A DNA stretch of 64,000 nucleotides, from assembly GCF_001625195.1 (NCBI RefSeq), contig NC_054389.1, positions 5,390,520 to 5,454,519 on the forward strand, written 5' to 3'. Below, piece by piece: positions 21,501 through 33,752 of this stretch (within the stretch, counting starts at the first letter, position 1; every line of letters starts with the position of its first letter). The position numbers and the translations under genes are program-made. The stretch comes from Drechmeria coniospora (Eukaryota > Ascomycota > Sordariomycetes > Hypocreales > Ophiocordycipitaceae). Below the pieces are notes generated by a model, which worked only from the letters and a program-made list of their open reading frames with translations, was not told the DNA's origin and ran no database searches.

Positions 21501-24500
21501 GCCATAGGCCATCTCCAGTCGAGCGTAGTTGGCAGCAAGTCCGATGGAATGGTTGCACGGCGCGGGCCTCCGTGAACGAACGTGACTTGGGTACCAGGTA
21601 GCGCAAGTCGCGGGCGTCGACGGTCCGGATGGGTGCATGGTGCAGGCTGCATACACTGTAGCGTGCATGCTGCATGCTGCGCGAAGGGCGTTCGGCCGCT
21701 GTCCTGCTTGCGCCGATGGCGCACAGTACAATTGGGCGACCTTGTACGGAGTACTGTGATACCTAATACACTTCACTGTACAGTACAGTACACTTCACCC
21801 CATACGGCAGCCGTCCAGTGCATGTGCCGCCAGTCAATTTGCTGCTGAGGCAGACAGACAGGCATGGACTTGACGATCAATTGCATCTGAATGAGGGTGC
21901 ATCTACCAAGTTGATGTTAACCTACCTCATCTCCAGTGCGTGCAGGTGCCCTCGTGCACCATTATCCAGGCCGTACATTATAGACCGGCGACGCTGCCGC
22001 TCGGCCGTCGGACCATTCCATTCCAATCCCCACCCGTCGGCCATCTCTGATGGTCGTGTTGTGGTGCTCGCCGAGAGGGTATTACCTAGGCCGCGTCGAT
22101 GCCTGCGAGCGGACGGCTCCATCGTCATCCGGGGTCATGGGGAGGGGGGGGGCAGCCCAGGCTACGATGCCGCTGTAGCGCACATGGGCTGGTAGCGGCA
22201 CGCGGAGGAGCTGGCGATGACGACGGTGGTTGACACCGCACGCGCTGAGTGGCCGCTTCAGGATTCCTCGCTGGAGTGAAGGTGTAGAGCCAAGACCCGT
22301 CGATCATAGGCCAGCAGAGCAGAGTTGCCGCCGAGCAAGTGCAGGACTTGTACAGGCACCGTACTGTACGGTACGGAGAACGAAGCACGGCACTTGGTAT
22401 TATTACTGGGTATTACCTCTTACTGACCTAGCACTAGGTGCTGCGAATAACGCGCCTAAGTAAGTGCCTACTTGTAGCACCTACTTAAGTAAGTTCCTGT
22501 ACTCCGTAGGCCCACAGGTAATACTAGGCACTGAAGTACTTACTGTACATGTCTACCACACAGGAGTATTGAACACCAACCAGGTACTGGTACTCCGTAC
22601 TGTGGTACGGAGGTACAGAGATCCCAGGGAATACGGATCACCAGTATTCCGGACAGAGGACGAATAACCTGCAAGCACTAACCTCAGGACGTCGGTGCCT
22701 CCCAGTCAGCGCCAGTACGACTTCGGCCAAGTACGGTGCGCGTACAAGTTGGGAATATCGTAATACTCGTTCACCTATTGCTTCGGCGAAATTACCTGTC
22801 AGTCAGTCAAGCAGTCGCCAAGAGTTTGTTTGGCTGGACACGTACTCCGTAGTACTCGACTCGGTGTGGGCAGCACACGTCCGGTTGATCGGCCAATTCG
22901 GCTTCCACCCACTGCGAACATTGGGTGACAAGACGCTCGTTGCGGAAAGCCCCGTGCCCTCCTCCACGCACGACCTACGAGCAACAATCGCGCATCACTA
23001 CTGACTTGCCAGACGCACAGCACCCATCAACAGCACCCGGCTGATGCATGTGCACGTTCACGTAGGTACCTGTACACATGCATTGCAAGCAAATACATCC
23101 CATGCTGTACGTACAGGTACATGCACAGGAGCTGCCTCGTCGACAATCCGAAATCAAAACCAGTCAGGACGAAACAATTGGTAAACAAGGCAGCTCCCGG
23201 ATTCCATTCTCCTGTTTCTCGGTGGGCCGGCGGCGCTGCAGTAGCGCCAACGGACGAGTCCAGCTGACGGGGGGAGGCGACTCTGACCGAAACAGCTCAC
23301 CTCCTCCTGCCTGCCGCCGGGACCGTGGCGGCTGGCTTCGCTGGCGTCGAAATGCGTCGCCCTTGTCCTCGCTCGTTATGTTGCAGCACTCGCGCCGACG
23401 GAGTTGAACATGGGCGTTTGGTTGGCTTCATGGGAGGACGGAAATGGGATGGACGCATGCATACAAGTAATTGCTCGGTTGTTGAATGTGCTTGCCAGGC
23501 CAGGCACGACGTAAGCGTCTCCAGCTCCAGCGAGTATTACTTGCGTGTACTGTACGGGCACAAGTGAGCGCGTTCGCCTGGTCGGACCGACGGATGGAAG
23601 ACGTACCTTGCCAATCCAGGCACGGTACGGAGTACGGAGTAGAACTACCGAGTAATAACAACCAAGTGTCCATGTGCAATCGTACTGTACTTTGGTACCT
23701 TGTACGGTACAAGTAAGCATGTACTGTAATCCGCAGCAACTACATGTACAGTACTCTCCGTACTTGCAGTACCAGGACGGTAGAATTGGCATGAGTGGCA
23801 CGAGTGCTGAACAATACCTAGTAATTACTACAGTACGGAGTACAGCAAGTATTACTGTACTCTGTGCAGCAAGTACGCATCACCAGTAGGTACCTATACT
23901 CGACAGGGCGACCGTCGGCTTGGGTCTTGGGTCAGTGGATCGGAGGACAGTGTCAAATCACAGTGCGGCCGTGGCTGCAACAGCTGCATTCATCCGGCCG
24001 GAGCCACATCGAATGAATCAGTGCTTGCACCGTGTGGTACGGTACGGAGTGCAAGTACTTAGTGTCGTTCTTGGTGGCATTCTGGTACCGACGTGGCCCT
24101 CGATGGTACAGTCACACTGCTGGAGCCATTATTATAGGCACCTACTAACCTGAGGTTGGTACCAAGGCATCAACGTATCAACGCATGGTGCGGCCAGGCA
24201 ACGAGGCAGCAATGGCCAACGGACGGCGGCAATCATGGTGGATATTGCCGCAGGCAGAGAATCCCCGCTTCGCCCACCACCACCCTGCCACCACTCGCGC
24301 GCAGTGCGCTCCGTGCGACAGCCCTCGTCTCCCCCTCCCCATCCTTCTCGCCTCCCTCCCTGCCAACCCCCTCAACGTCGAACAGCAAAGCGTCCCGTCT
24401 GAGGCTGCTCCACCACCCCAGTCAGTGGGACCACCACCACTTCAAACACTCGACCACGGCAAATTTTTGCTGCCCAGTGCTACGGCCGGATGTGTGCGCC

Positions 24501-26118
24501 AAGAAGAAGCGAAGGAAGCAAAGGGTAAAAATCAAGAGCGCTGCGTCAGTACTTGTGTACTTGCTCGGTGCACTGGTATGCATTACAGTACGGAGTTCTT
24601 GTGCAGTATACTGGTGGTGTAGAATACAGGGCCCAGCGCCCCGATACCTCGCGTCATTGTACTGTACTTAAGTACTGTACAGTCCTTACTTGCATAGTAC
24701 CTCAGTACGTACTGTACTCTACATGGTACAAGCAGTGTAATTACTGTATGCTTGCCGTGAATCTTCGTACTCGTACTCGCACGAATGCCATGCAGGCATT
24801 CTTTGTCATCACCATTGTTATTCTTCGTCGTAGCTGCTACAAGTCGTTGAACAACGACCGAATTCCGATGACGGTGGTGGTGCGGCTGCCATGCATCATC
24901 CCGCTAGCGAGTGAGTAACCTCACCGAAGATGAAAATCAGCAGGCCCAGCCCAGGCCGGCCTGGGCCATCCGTGGCCCATGTTGACGGATCGCTTGGGTG
25001 GCTTCCTTGAAGGCGCCTCGTACTGTGCGCCTCCCACTACTCCCACCACCTCCTCCCACTGTCTGCCTGTCCGCCTCCTCTTTTTTCCCGGGTCACACCC
25101 CCCCCTTCCTCTCCCCCCTCCCCACCCGCTGGCTGGCTCCTTTCTGGTCGCCTGCAGCCGCCTGCCCAACGGCGGCGGCGCTCCTGCTCGCGGAAAAAGA
25201 GGGCAACGAGAGAGGGGAGAGAGAGGGCAGCCATTTTTTTCTGGGCCATTTTCCCACCGTGTCCCGGCCCACCCAGCAATATATTCATTCCCACCCGGCC
25301 GCTCCAGACTCCTCGTCCTCTCTTTTCTCTCTCTTCACGCTTCAAACAAGGTCCTTTCCACCCGTCGTCAACGCGGTCAATCTGTTTGCCCCGTCTGCTC
25401 TCCTCAACTCCGGCCAAAGGCCGTCCTGCGTTCACCGTGAGGATCAACGGGCCACCTTCTCCAACGGACGCACCGAGGCGCACGCGTACATTCACCTACG
25501 ACGGTACCCTTGTGCTGAACACGCACCTGCTGGCCACTCAGATCCTCTGTTCGCCTTTGTCGGCCGCGCCACATCGCAACGAACCTCGTTACAAATCTGC
25601 CAAGCCCGCTGCCGCCTTGGTCACACACGCCCCCTGGATGCTGACCCTGGACCCTTGAACCTGTCCAACGGATTCAAACGTCATTCGAAGCCGTTGGAAC
25701 CTTCCGAGTTCGACCGATCGATCTCGATCTCATACCGTACCCGTTTGTCGGGATATCCGACGACACGGATCAATTCCATCCTCGCCCTTTTTATCCCAAC
25801 CAAGTCCACCATGTTGGTTCTGCTGTTATAGCCAGTCGGTCCTCAGGGACACGCGAGGGACCATCCAAGGCTCCCTCTTCCGACGACGAGTCGTCGACGC
25901 AGCCTCTGGGCTTCGTCAGCGCAAAGCACCATCCAACAGTTCTCACGAGCTTCGCCGAACCACCGTCACCCGGGGAAGCGACCAGTTCTCCCACTGGGTC
26001 CGTTCGTCGATTCCACCAAATCTCTCCATCACATCACGCACGATCCTCGTGGCGGCGTCACCCTTCCACCCACCCGTTCACCCCGTCTCCCTGCCCTCCT
26101 ACGCATCCGCCCTTGGCC
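18538..26118. other. Gene-empty stretch with palindromes and pyrimidine-rich leader
   Basis: About 7.5 kb without a gene I can support. Composition returns to that of the genic half. It holds many TACTCCGTAC/GTACGGAGTAC palindromes (for example around 20630, 21747, 22590, 22840, 23628, 23832, 24040) and a (GTC)9-like microsatellite at 21143-21172. From about 24930 to 26118 the plus strand is CT-rich and open in two frames for long distances. This looks like promoter and 5' leader of the DUF2457 gene rather than coding sequence, because the translated product is low-complexity Pro/Ser. Confidence 0.55.
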
Positions 26119-28227
26119 ATGACGCCCCTTCCCATGACGGTGCCGGCCCCGGCCTGCGCCTTTGCCAACGAGGCAGAGGACGTCGATGAGCCGCCAGAGC
26201 CGCAGCTGCATCAGCCCACGCCGAGCAAGTTCCAGCGAACGACCATTCGACCGTCGAACGGCCAGTCCTCGCTGCTCACCAGGGCAATCATGGGTCTGTC
26301 GGATGACGAGAACGAGTGTGCCGGTGTTCCCACGGACAGCCAACGCCGCCGTTCCATGGCCAGCAACGTCAGCGTCGCCTCCACGGCCGACCTCACGAGC
26401 GACACCGGACTCACCAGCCCCTGCCGCACCAACACCCCCAGCCCGCCCATCCCCGAGTTGATGGGCTTGGCGCTCGGCTCCGACTTGACGGACCATACCA
26501 TCCAGGAGACGTCAAAGAATGCTCCTCGGAAGCGATGCATCCAGTTCGCATGCGACGCCAAGCCCGTCACGCCCCTGCAGCAGGCCGCTCTTCGTCCCGC
26601 ACCCATGGTCAAGGCGCCTTCGGCCCAGGAAGCACCCCGACGAACCTGCATCAAGTTCGTGGCCCCCCCTCGCCCAGCCTCGACGCAAAACACACCTCCC
26701 AATCGAACGAGAGGCTCCACCGTCGTCTTTGCCCCCGCCGGCAATACCGAGTCGCCGTCGACGCCGAAAAAGCTCGGCTTTCCGACTGGTGCCAACCCGG
26801 CTTGTCCACTCTTGCCTGCTCAACGTCCCGCCGTCACCGGTCGACCCAGATTCCTTCGCGCCAGTTCAAAGGACATCGTCAACGATGGCTCGCAGTTCCA
26901 CGAGTTTGCTAGCGGCACGGCGCGCGAGGAAGACTGGATCCGACAGCCCAATCCGGTCCTTGCCGCCAAGCTCACCATCAACGACACGCTGACCAAGGAA
27001 AATCATATCCGCCGTCTCGCCGTCGAGGTCGAGGAGGAGGCCGAACAAGAGGAGGAAGAGGCTGCCCTCGATGACGACGATGACGAAGACGACGACGACG
27101 ATGACGACGACGACAACACAAATGACTTTGATGCCGATGAGGAGGATGACGACGGAGCCGACCAGAACGATGATGAGGATGGCTCCGACGGCTACTACAC
27201 GGACGAAGAAACTGGCTTCGCCGATTCGGATGACGACGACGACGACGAGAATGAAAACATGGTTTTCTGGACGCCGAGTCAAAACATCGCCATTCGCCCA
27301 CGACCTGCCATGGTCCGCGCGCAATCGAGCTCGTTGACGGAGCCTCAGTCGGAGGACTCGTTGGTGGCCGGCGCGAGCGGAAGCGTTGGCCGTCTCAAGA
27401 TGAAGCGGTTCAAGCCGCAGTCGGAAACGCCGGACCTTCCCGACAGCACCGATTTCGTGTGCGGCACCTTGGACGAGGACCGACCACTGGAGGAGGCCTA
27501 TCTTTCTTGCCTTGCCGCCCGCAGGACAGGCAAGCTGCGCATCATCCCCCAGGACATCGACCCGAGCTTTCCCGCTTCGGACCCCGACAACGATGACGAC
27601 GACGTCTACAATCCCGTCGGCCACGGTAGCGATGACGGAGACGCGTGGGTGCCTGGCGTCATGGAGGACTTGCACCACGGCCAAGACCGTTCGCGACGAC
27701 GAAGGCAGAGCGAGCACCTGGCTTCGCCTCGTCCCCATCGCTTCCAAGCGCCCGTTCGAATTCTCTCGCCGCCCCCAAAGGCCAGGGGTCGATCGCCCAA
27801 GAATCGTGTCGGCCGCCACTCGCCTCGCAGGAGGACCAAGTCACCTGCCCCAAAGGCCAAGAAGACGCCGACCGGCTCGCCCGCCCCGGCCGGTCGCGTT
27901 CAATTTCGCCTCACGGGTCGCCCCAATACGACTCGCACCAAGTCGCTTCCCCGGCCCGCCGCCCTGTGCCCCAACATGAGGAAGTCGATCAAGTACCTCC
28001 ACGACAACGACATTCACATGCGCGGCGCCATCGACATCGTCAAGGGCCTTGAGAGGAAGCGCCAGCGACGGAAGGAAAAGTTCTTCCAGAAGTACTGCAA
28101 CCGAGCGCGTCGAGGCCAGATCCCGGAGCGCAAGCCCCTCCCCGGCCGCGGTGCCGAGCGCATGAAGGAGCTCGGGCTTCTCATGGCCGGCAAGCGAGAC
28201 CAAGGCAATTATGTGCTGTCGGTGTGA
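26119..28227 (+). CDS. DUF2457-type nuclear-looking protein
   Basis: Uninterrupted frame, 702 residues from the ATG at 26119; no upstream in-frame ATG exists close by. Function unknown. Order: Pro/Ser-rich N-terminus with a GLSDDENE segment near residue 60, two short similar motifs (RKRCIQFAC near 140 and RRTCIKFVA near 175), the conserved RPRFLRASSKDIVNDGSQFH block near 245, an acidic tract of mostly Asp at ~315-385, a middle block with FVCGTLDEDRPLEEAYLSCL, a basic Arg/Ser/Pro region with several nuclear-localisation-like clusters (~515-610), and a conserved basic C-terminus (KGLERKRQRRKEKFFQKYC). This arrangement matches the Pezizomycotina DUF2457 family as I know it. The acidic-then-basic architecture suggests a chromatin or RNA-associated protein, but that is inference. 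The acidic run creates long antisense frames that are not genes. Confidence 0.85.
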   Translation: MTPLPMTVPAPACAFANEAEDVDEPPEPQLHQPTPSKFQRTTIRPSNGQSSLLTRAIMGLSDDENECAGVPTDSQRRRSMASNVSVASTADLTSDTGLTSPCRTNTPSPPIPELMGLALGSDLTDHTIQETSKNAPRKRCIQFACDAKPVTPLQQAALRPAPMVKAPSAQEAPRRTCIKFVAPPRPASTQNTPPNRTRGSTVVFAPAGNTESPSTPKKLGFPTGANPACPLLPAQRPAVTGRPRFLRASSKDIVNDGSQFHEFASGTAREEDWIRQPNPVLAAKLTINDTLTKENHIRRLAVEVEEEAEQEEEEAALDDDDDEDDDDDDDDDNTNDFDADEEDDDGADQNDDEDGSDGYYTDEETGFADSDDDDDDENENMVFWTPSQNIAIRPRPAMVRAQSSSLTEPQSEDSLVAGASGSVGRLKMKRFKPQSETPDLPDSTDFVCGTLDEDRPLEEAYLSCLAARRTGKLRIIPQDIDPSFPASDPDNDDDDVYNPVGHGSDDGDAWVPGVMEDLHHGQDRSRRRRQSEHLASPRPHRFQAPVRILSPPPKARGRSPKNRVGRHSPRRRTKSPAPKAKKTPTGSPAPAGRVQFRLTGRPNTTRTKSLPRPAALCPNMRKSIKYLHDNDIHMRGAIDIVKGLERKRQRRKEKFFQKYCNRARRGQIPERKPLPGRGAERMKELGLLMAGKRDQGNYVLSV

Positions 28228-29843
28228 TGCTGCCGTCTAGGTCGATCACCTTTGGCACGCGGGGCTAAGAATCAAAATCAATCGGTGCCCAAGTATGTTG
28301 GCGATGCCGCCGTCGTGGCCCGGTTCGTGCATGGCATTTGTCGGTTTTGGCCTACCGACGTCGGCAACCATATTCCTATTTCATCATCACGACTTCATGA
28401 ATCACTACCCAGATGCAAACTTGGAGCGAAGTTCTTGTTGCTAGTTATCCAGATCGCACATAACTTTCCTTCGTCATATATATTGTTGATACATTCGTTG
28501 CATGAAGCATCACGGAGCACGTTTGTTTTGCCCCATTTTGGATACCCTGCATCAGGCAACGTACGTTTTTGCAGACTTTTTCACGGCGCTGGTTGGCATC
28601 ACAAGCGGGGAGACGGCAAAGGGTTGGTTGTCTGAACAGGTTCTTCGTTAGATGGCGAGAATGAAAATAACGCTCTTTGTGCCATGGTCTTGAGATTGCC
28701 TCGGCTTACTTGTGCCGTGTCTGCGTGCTGATCGGATGTCCCTCCTCCTGGACAGTGGGCAGGTCTAGCACGAATGGAATGTACGCTACCTTGCGCAGCC
28801 AATGCAAGAAAGGTAGGCCACGGCATCAAGGTCGATGGATGGCACGACGAGGAAAGGGGGGTAATGCGGAACTCGGGATGCCGTTGGCAGCAGAGACGGC
28901 GGGTGGAGAGTTGGCACGAGCCTCCTCGCTTTGTCAAAGTTCCGAGTCCATGCATGAGCATGGGCGGTTGCGGGGGGTCAATCGTCCACTACGGAGTGTG
29001 CAAGTACAAGTACGGAGTACTGCTCCGTACATAGGTAAGTAATACAGACTGTATGATACAGTAACTGTAAGTGCAAGAATTGCTGCGAGTACAGTGGGTG
29101 TACTAGGTACGAGGTAAGCGATAGTGATTATCATTGCAGAGTACCTAGGTACCTAGTAGTACTTACCTAGCTCAAGCTACAGAGCACAGATGCTGCATAT
29201 ACTGTATTGCCTGCAAGCAAATACTGCAAGTAATTAATAAAACTGTACTGTAATACTGTGCACGTACTACTTACTGCAAGGAAGTAGGGCAAGTTACTTG
29301 TAAGTACAGCACTCCGTACGGTACGGTACGGTACTGTAGGTAACTTGTACTGACTGTAGTGGCGGTGCTCGTTGTACTTTCGTACCTCGCGCCAATCGCA
29401 CGAGCACCTCCAAACCTACGAGGCAATTAGCTACCTGCCAATACGCAGTATTTGTAGTCTTTTGGTTAGAGTATGCGCGTAGCAGGCGATCGCTCGTCAG
29501 TCATCAACGCATCGCATCGTCGGGAGAAGATGATTAATACGAGCTGGAACTTCAACGTGGCTCGCTGGTGCTTGCTTTCCGCCGCAAGCAAGGAGCAGCA
29601 CAGATGTGGGTTCGAACTCACAGGCACCAACCGATTTCGGTAGATTTGGATGCCTTATCCGCAAGGCAGCGACCACCCGTATTTGTGCCAGGTGGTTGTC
29701 CTGCCTAGCCTGCCTAAACCAACTCGAGCTACGTACGACGTTCCGACTGCATCTTCCGATCGCATCACCACAACTCTGATCGAGAATATATCGTTGCTCA
29801 AAGTTTCGACGACTTCAACGCTGGCACGATACGATTTGCAATC
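28228..29843. other. Intergenic region between DUF2457 gene and SAR1
   Basis: No gene seen in 1.6 kb. It includes the 3' UTR of the DUF2457 gene, a cluster of TACGG/TACTCCG repeats (28987-29030 and a GGTACGGTACGGTAC run at about 29318-29337), and the SAR1 promoter. A hairpin at 29566-29629 looks superficially like a tRNA but lacks a D arm. Confidence 0.6.
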
Positions 29844-30732
<889 letters not shown>

Positions 30733-31448
30733 GCGGACGGAGGCGGCGCGTGGACGACATGCTGCACCGCTGCACCGCACCGCTACGCCGCACCGGTGTC
30801 TGGTCCCCAGAGGCGGTGTCCGGGGGAGGCAAGTCATGTGACATGAGTTTCAGCACTCTCTTTAGGCCCAGCCTGGGTCGTGTGGTTCCATGAATATTCA
30901 GAACAGCCCAAGTAGTGTACCTGTTTTTTTTTTTTTTGGCCCGAGGCTTGTTTGCCCCAGGGAGATTGGCTACGTCGGAGGCAGTGACGAGGTCGGGGCG
31001 ACGTGGATGCAAGTAGATCCCATAAGATGTAGCAAAACCCGCAATTGCAGCTGTCGCGGTCATCGTTGACGGGCAATGTAGGTGGTTGCATGGTCGGAGT
31101 GTCGTTGGAATGCAATGCATCTCGCTCGTCCGATCGCAAACGCAGTAGGACAATGTGTGGCTCCCCAGCTAGCCCGTACGTACCCCCAACGAAATGGTTG
31201 GCGGCCGACGTCATCCACCCAACCCAACTCACATTCCCCAGGTTTTTGCGTGGGGCAACGGCGACAATGCAAAGTTGTCACTGCCATAAACAAACAACGT
31301 TCAACCTCGACCATCAATTTTTTTTCTCCCTCTATCCGCATTCGCATCGGAGCTTTCGTATGGCTATGTTTTGGCAGAGAGAAGCCAGCCGGTTGTAGAG
31401 AACGGTCCCATCTACGGGACAAGGCACCTGGCGCCGCCCTTGGACAGG
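30733..31448. other. SAR1 3' region and promoter of patatin-like gene
   Basis: No gene recognised in this stretch, which includes a T14 run near 30924-30938 in the SAR1 downstream region. The reading frame of the following lipase is open from 31290 but lacks an ATG before 31449, so this stretch may contain an unrecognised first exon. Confidence 0.5.
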
Positions 31449-33752
31449 ATGCCGTCGCATACGGCGTATGGCTTCCCCCTCGAAGCCTTCGACAGGTCCC
31501 GCCTTCCCGACGTCGACCGCGCATTCATGGACGCAGAAGACCTCAAGGCTTTCGAAACGGCGCTGCAAGCACCCGACCCGCTGCAGAGCCCCGTCGACGA
31601 TGCCGATTCCAAATCGCCGAGGAGGTATTCGAGCTTCAACATCACCAAGACGGACGACGGTGACGCTGCCGTCGTGGCGGCTGCCGCGGCCGCAGCCGGC
31701 GGAGATGTACAGCCACCCGCCCAAGCACCCCAGATGCCCACCCTGAGCCCGCCAACATTCATCACGGCGAAAAACGATTGGGCTCCCGTCAACACAAGGG
31801 TCTACCGCAACAGGAGGCGCTCCCGGAAGGGCGACAGAAAGAAAGCCAAGGCTGCCGTGGAGGGTCTTCTGGGCACCCGCACCAAGGATGAGACGAGGGA
31901 AGGGTATTTTTATCAGCTTGCCAAGTGGCCGCTTCTCTTCTTCGTCTTCGGTTGGCTGCTGTCGCTTACCGTCGCCTACCTGTCGACGCGATGGTACATC
32001 TGGGTCTATGAGCACTTCTTCACCTGGCGTGGTCGAAGGGAGACGCTGCGCCGCAACCTCCGGAAGACGTCGAGTTACAAGGACTGGGTCTCGGCCGCCA
32101 AGGAACTCGATTCGTTCCTGGGCAGGCAGACGTGGCAGGAGGAAAACGACTTTGCCTACTACGATTCCGTCACGGTCAAACGAGTGTGGGCGCAGATACG
32201 GAAGATGAGAGCGCGAGCGGAAGAGCAGGAACGCTCCGGGGGGGGCAAGGCCGTCGGGGACCTGAAAGCGCTGATCGAAGCCTGCGTCAAGAATAACTTT
32301 GTTGGCGTCGAGAATTCGCGGCTGTACAGCCAGACGTATTACGGGACCAAGAATCTGGTGCAGAATTTCATCGAAGAAGGTAGGCACTCTCTGGCCAGGG
32401 CGGGACCACGCTTCGGACGCAGCGTGCAGATGGCTGACCGAGTGCTAGTTGCCAAGAGCATAAACTTCCTGATCAAGACAAGACAGCTCGGAGCGGAGGA
32501 GAAGGGGCTCCTGTTCAAGCACGTCTACGCCAACTACGGCCGCACAGCCCTGTGCCTGTCCGGAGGTGCCGCCTTTGCCTACTACCACCTCGGCGTCGTG
32601 AAGGCGCTGCTGGACGCGGATCAACTCCCCGATGTGATTACCGGCACGAGCGGCGGCGCTCTCATCGCCGCGCTCGTCGCCACACGAACCAACGAGGAGC
32701 TGAAGCAGCTGCTCGTTCCCGCCCTCGCGTACCGCATCAACGGCTGCAGCGAGGGCGCCGCCGTCTGGCTCCCAAGATGGTGGAAGACGGGCGCGCGGTT
32801 TGACTCGATCGATTGGGCCGAGAGGTGCGGGTGGTGGACGAGGGGGTCCATGACCTTCCGCGAGGCGTACCAGCGGACCGGTCGCATCCTCAACGTCACC
32901 TGCGTTCCGGCCGATCCTCACTCGCCCACCATTCTCTGCAACTACCTCACGAGCCCCGACTGCGTCATCTGGTCGGCGGTTCTGGCCTCGGCCGCGGTGC
33001 CCGGCATCATCAACCCCGTCGTTCTCATGATGAAGCTGCAGGACGGCACCCTCGCGCCCTACTCGTTTGGTCACAAGTGGAAGGATGGCAGCCTGCGGAC
33101 GGACATTCCCATCAAGGCCCTCAACACGCATTTCAACGTCAACTTTACCATCGTCAGTCAGGTAAACCCACACATCAACCTCTTCTTCTTTTCCTCGAGA
33201 GGCTCCGTGGGCCTGCCTGTGACCCATCGCAAGGGCCGAGGCTGGCGCGGCGGATACCTCATGTCGGCCATCGAAAACTACCTGAAGCTCGACATGAACA
33301 AGTGGCTCAAGTTCATCCGGCACGCGGAGCTGCTGCCGCGACCGTTGGGCCAGGACTGGAGCCAGCTGTGGCTGCAGGAGTTCAGCGGTACCATCACCAT
33401 CTGGCCGAGGGCGGTCCTTTCCGACTTTTGGTACATTCTGTCGGACCCGGAACCGGAACGACTGGCGCGAATCATCCATGAGGGCCAGCAGAGCGCCTTC
33501 CCGAAGCTCAAGTTTGTTGCGAACCGGCTGAAGGTGGAAAGGCTGGTGGAGCAGGGACTGCGAGAGCTGAGGCCACGGCTCAATAGCGGGGTCGGCCTGC
33601 CTTCGAGACTGAGCGAGGATGACCTCAGAAACCTGCTTGTGAGTGGGATGACGCCTAACGCGACGACGGAAGAGGACACGGACGGGGACGGATACGACAT
33701 CACACCGGCGGTGACGGATGATTTGGCGGGTTCGGGGGACAGGAGCACCTGA
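31449..33752 (+). CDS. Patatin-like phospholipase / triacylglycerol lipase (Tgl3/4/5-SDP1 type)
   Basis: Serine hydrolase with a Ser-Asp dyad that cleaves acyl chains from neutral lipids or phospholipids, probably at lipid droplets or ER. Two exons, 31449-32379 and 32449-33752, give 744 residues; the 69-nt intron is phase-preserving and stop-free, so it is easily missed, but homologues run straight through (FIEEV-AKSINFL). A membrane segment precedes the catalytic part (WPLLFFVFGWLLSLTVAYLS, ~160-180). Patatin domain: oxyanion loop GGAAFAYYHLGVVKAL, nucleophile motif GTSGG with Ser378, catalytic Asp523 in KDGSLRTD. The fungal proteins with this layout are annotated as patatin-like phospholipase domain proteins related to yeast Tgl3/4/5. 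The true N-terminus is uncertain: the frame is open from 31290 without ATG, so a short upstream exon is possible. No acyltransferase HX4D motif was noticed. Confidence 0.9.
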   Translation: MPSHTAYGFPLEAFDRSRLPDVDRAFMDAEDLKAFETALQAPDPLQSPVDDADSKSPRRYSSFNITKTDDGDAAVVAAAAAAAGGDVQPPAQAPQMPTLSPPTFITAKNDWAPVNTRVYRNRRRSRKGDRKKAKAAVEGLLGTRTKDETREGYFYQLAKWPLLFFVFGWLLSLTVAYLSTRWYIWVYEHFFTWRGRRETLRRNLRKTSSYKDWVSAAKELDSFLGRQTWQEENDFAYYDSVTVKRVWAQIRKMRARAEEQERSGGGKAVGDLKALIEACVKNNFVGVENSRLYSQTYYGTKNLVQNFIEEGRHSLARAGPRFGRSVQMADRVLVAKSINFLIKTRQLGAEEKGLLFKHVYANYGRTALCLSGGAAFAYYHLGVVKALLDADQLPDVITGTSGGALIAALVATRTNEELKQLLVPALAYRINGCSEGAAVWLPRWWKTGARFDSIDWAERCGWWTRGSMTFREAYQRTGRILNVTCVPADPHSPTILCNYLTSPDCVIWSAVLASAAVPGIINPVVLMMKLQDGTLAPYSFGHKWKDGSLRTDIPIKALNTHFNVNFTIVSQVNPHINLFFFSSRGSVGLPVTHRKGRGWRGGYLMSAIENYLKLDMNKWLKFIRHAELLPRPLGQDWSQLWLQEFSGTITIWPRAVLSDFWYILSDPEPERLARIIHEGQQSAFPKLKFVANRLKVERLVEQGLRELRPRLNSGVGLPSRLSEDDLRNLLVSGMTPNATTEEDTDGDGYDITPAVTDDLAGSGDRST

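Noticed and set aside
20899..21776. Overlapping 150-176-codon frames on both strands around a GTC microsatellite
   Set aside because: No domain, no splice continuity, and composition is driven by the trinucleotide run and CT-rich stretches.
24998..25831. 277-codon plus-strand open frame before the DUF2457 gene
   Set aside because: The product is low-complexity Pro/Ser/Leu with no domain, the codons follow the CT-rich composition, and a second frame is open in parallel. It is more likely leader or promoter DNA.
29566..29629. tRNA-like sequence with TGGTGC/GCACCA ends and GGGTTCGAACTCAC arm
   Set aside because: There is no D arm or normal anticodon arm, and the T stem has mismatches. It is probably a chance near-palindrome (GTGGGTTCGAACTCAC) or an unrecognisable relic.
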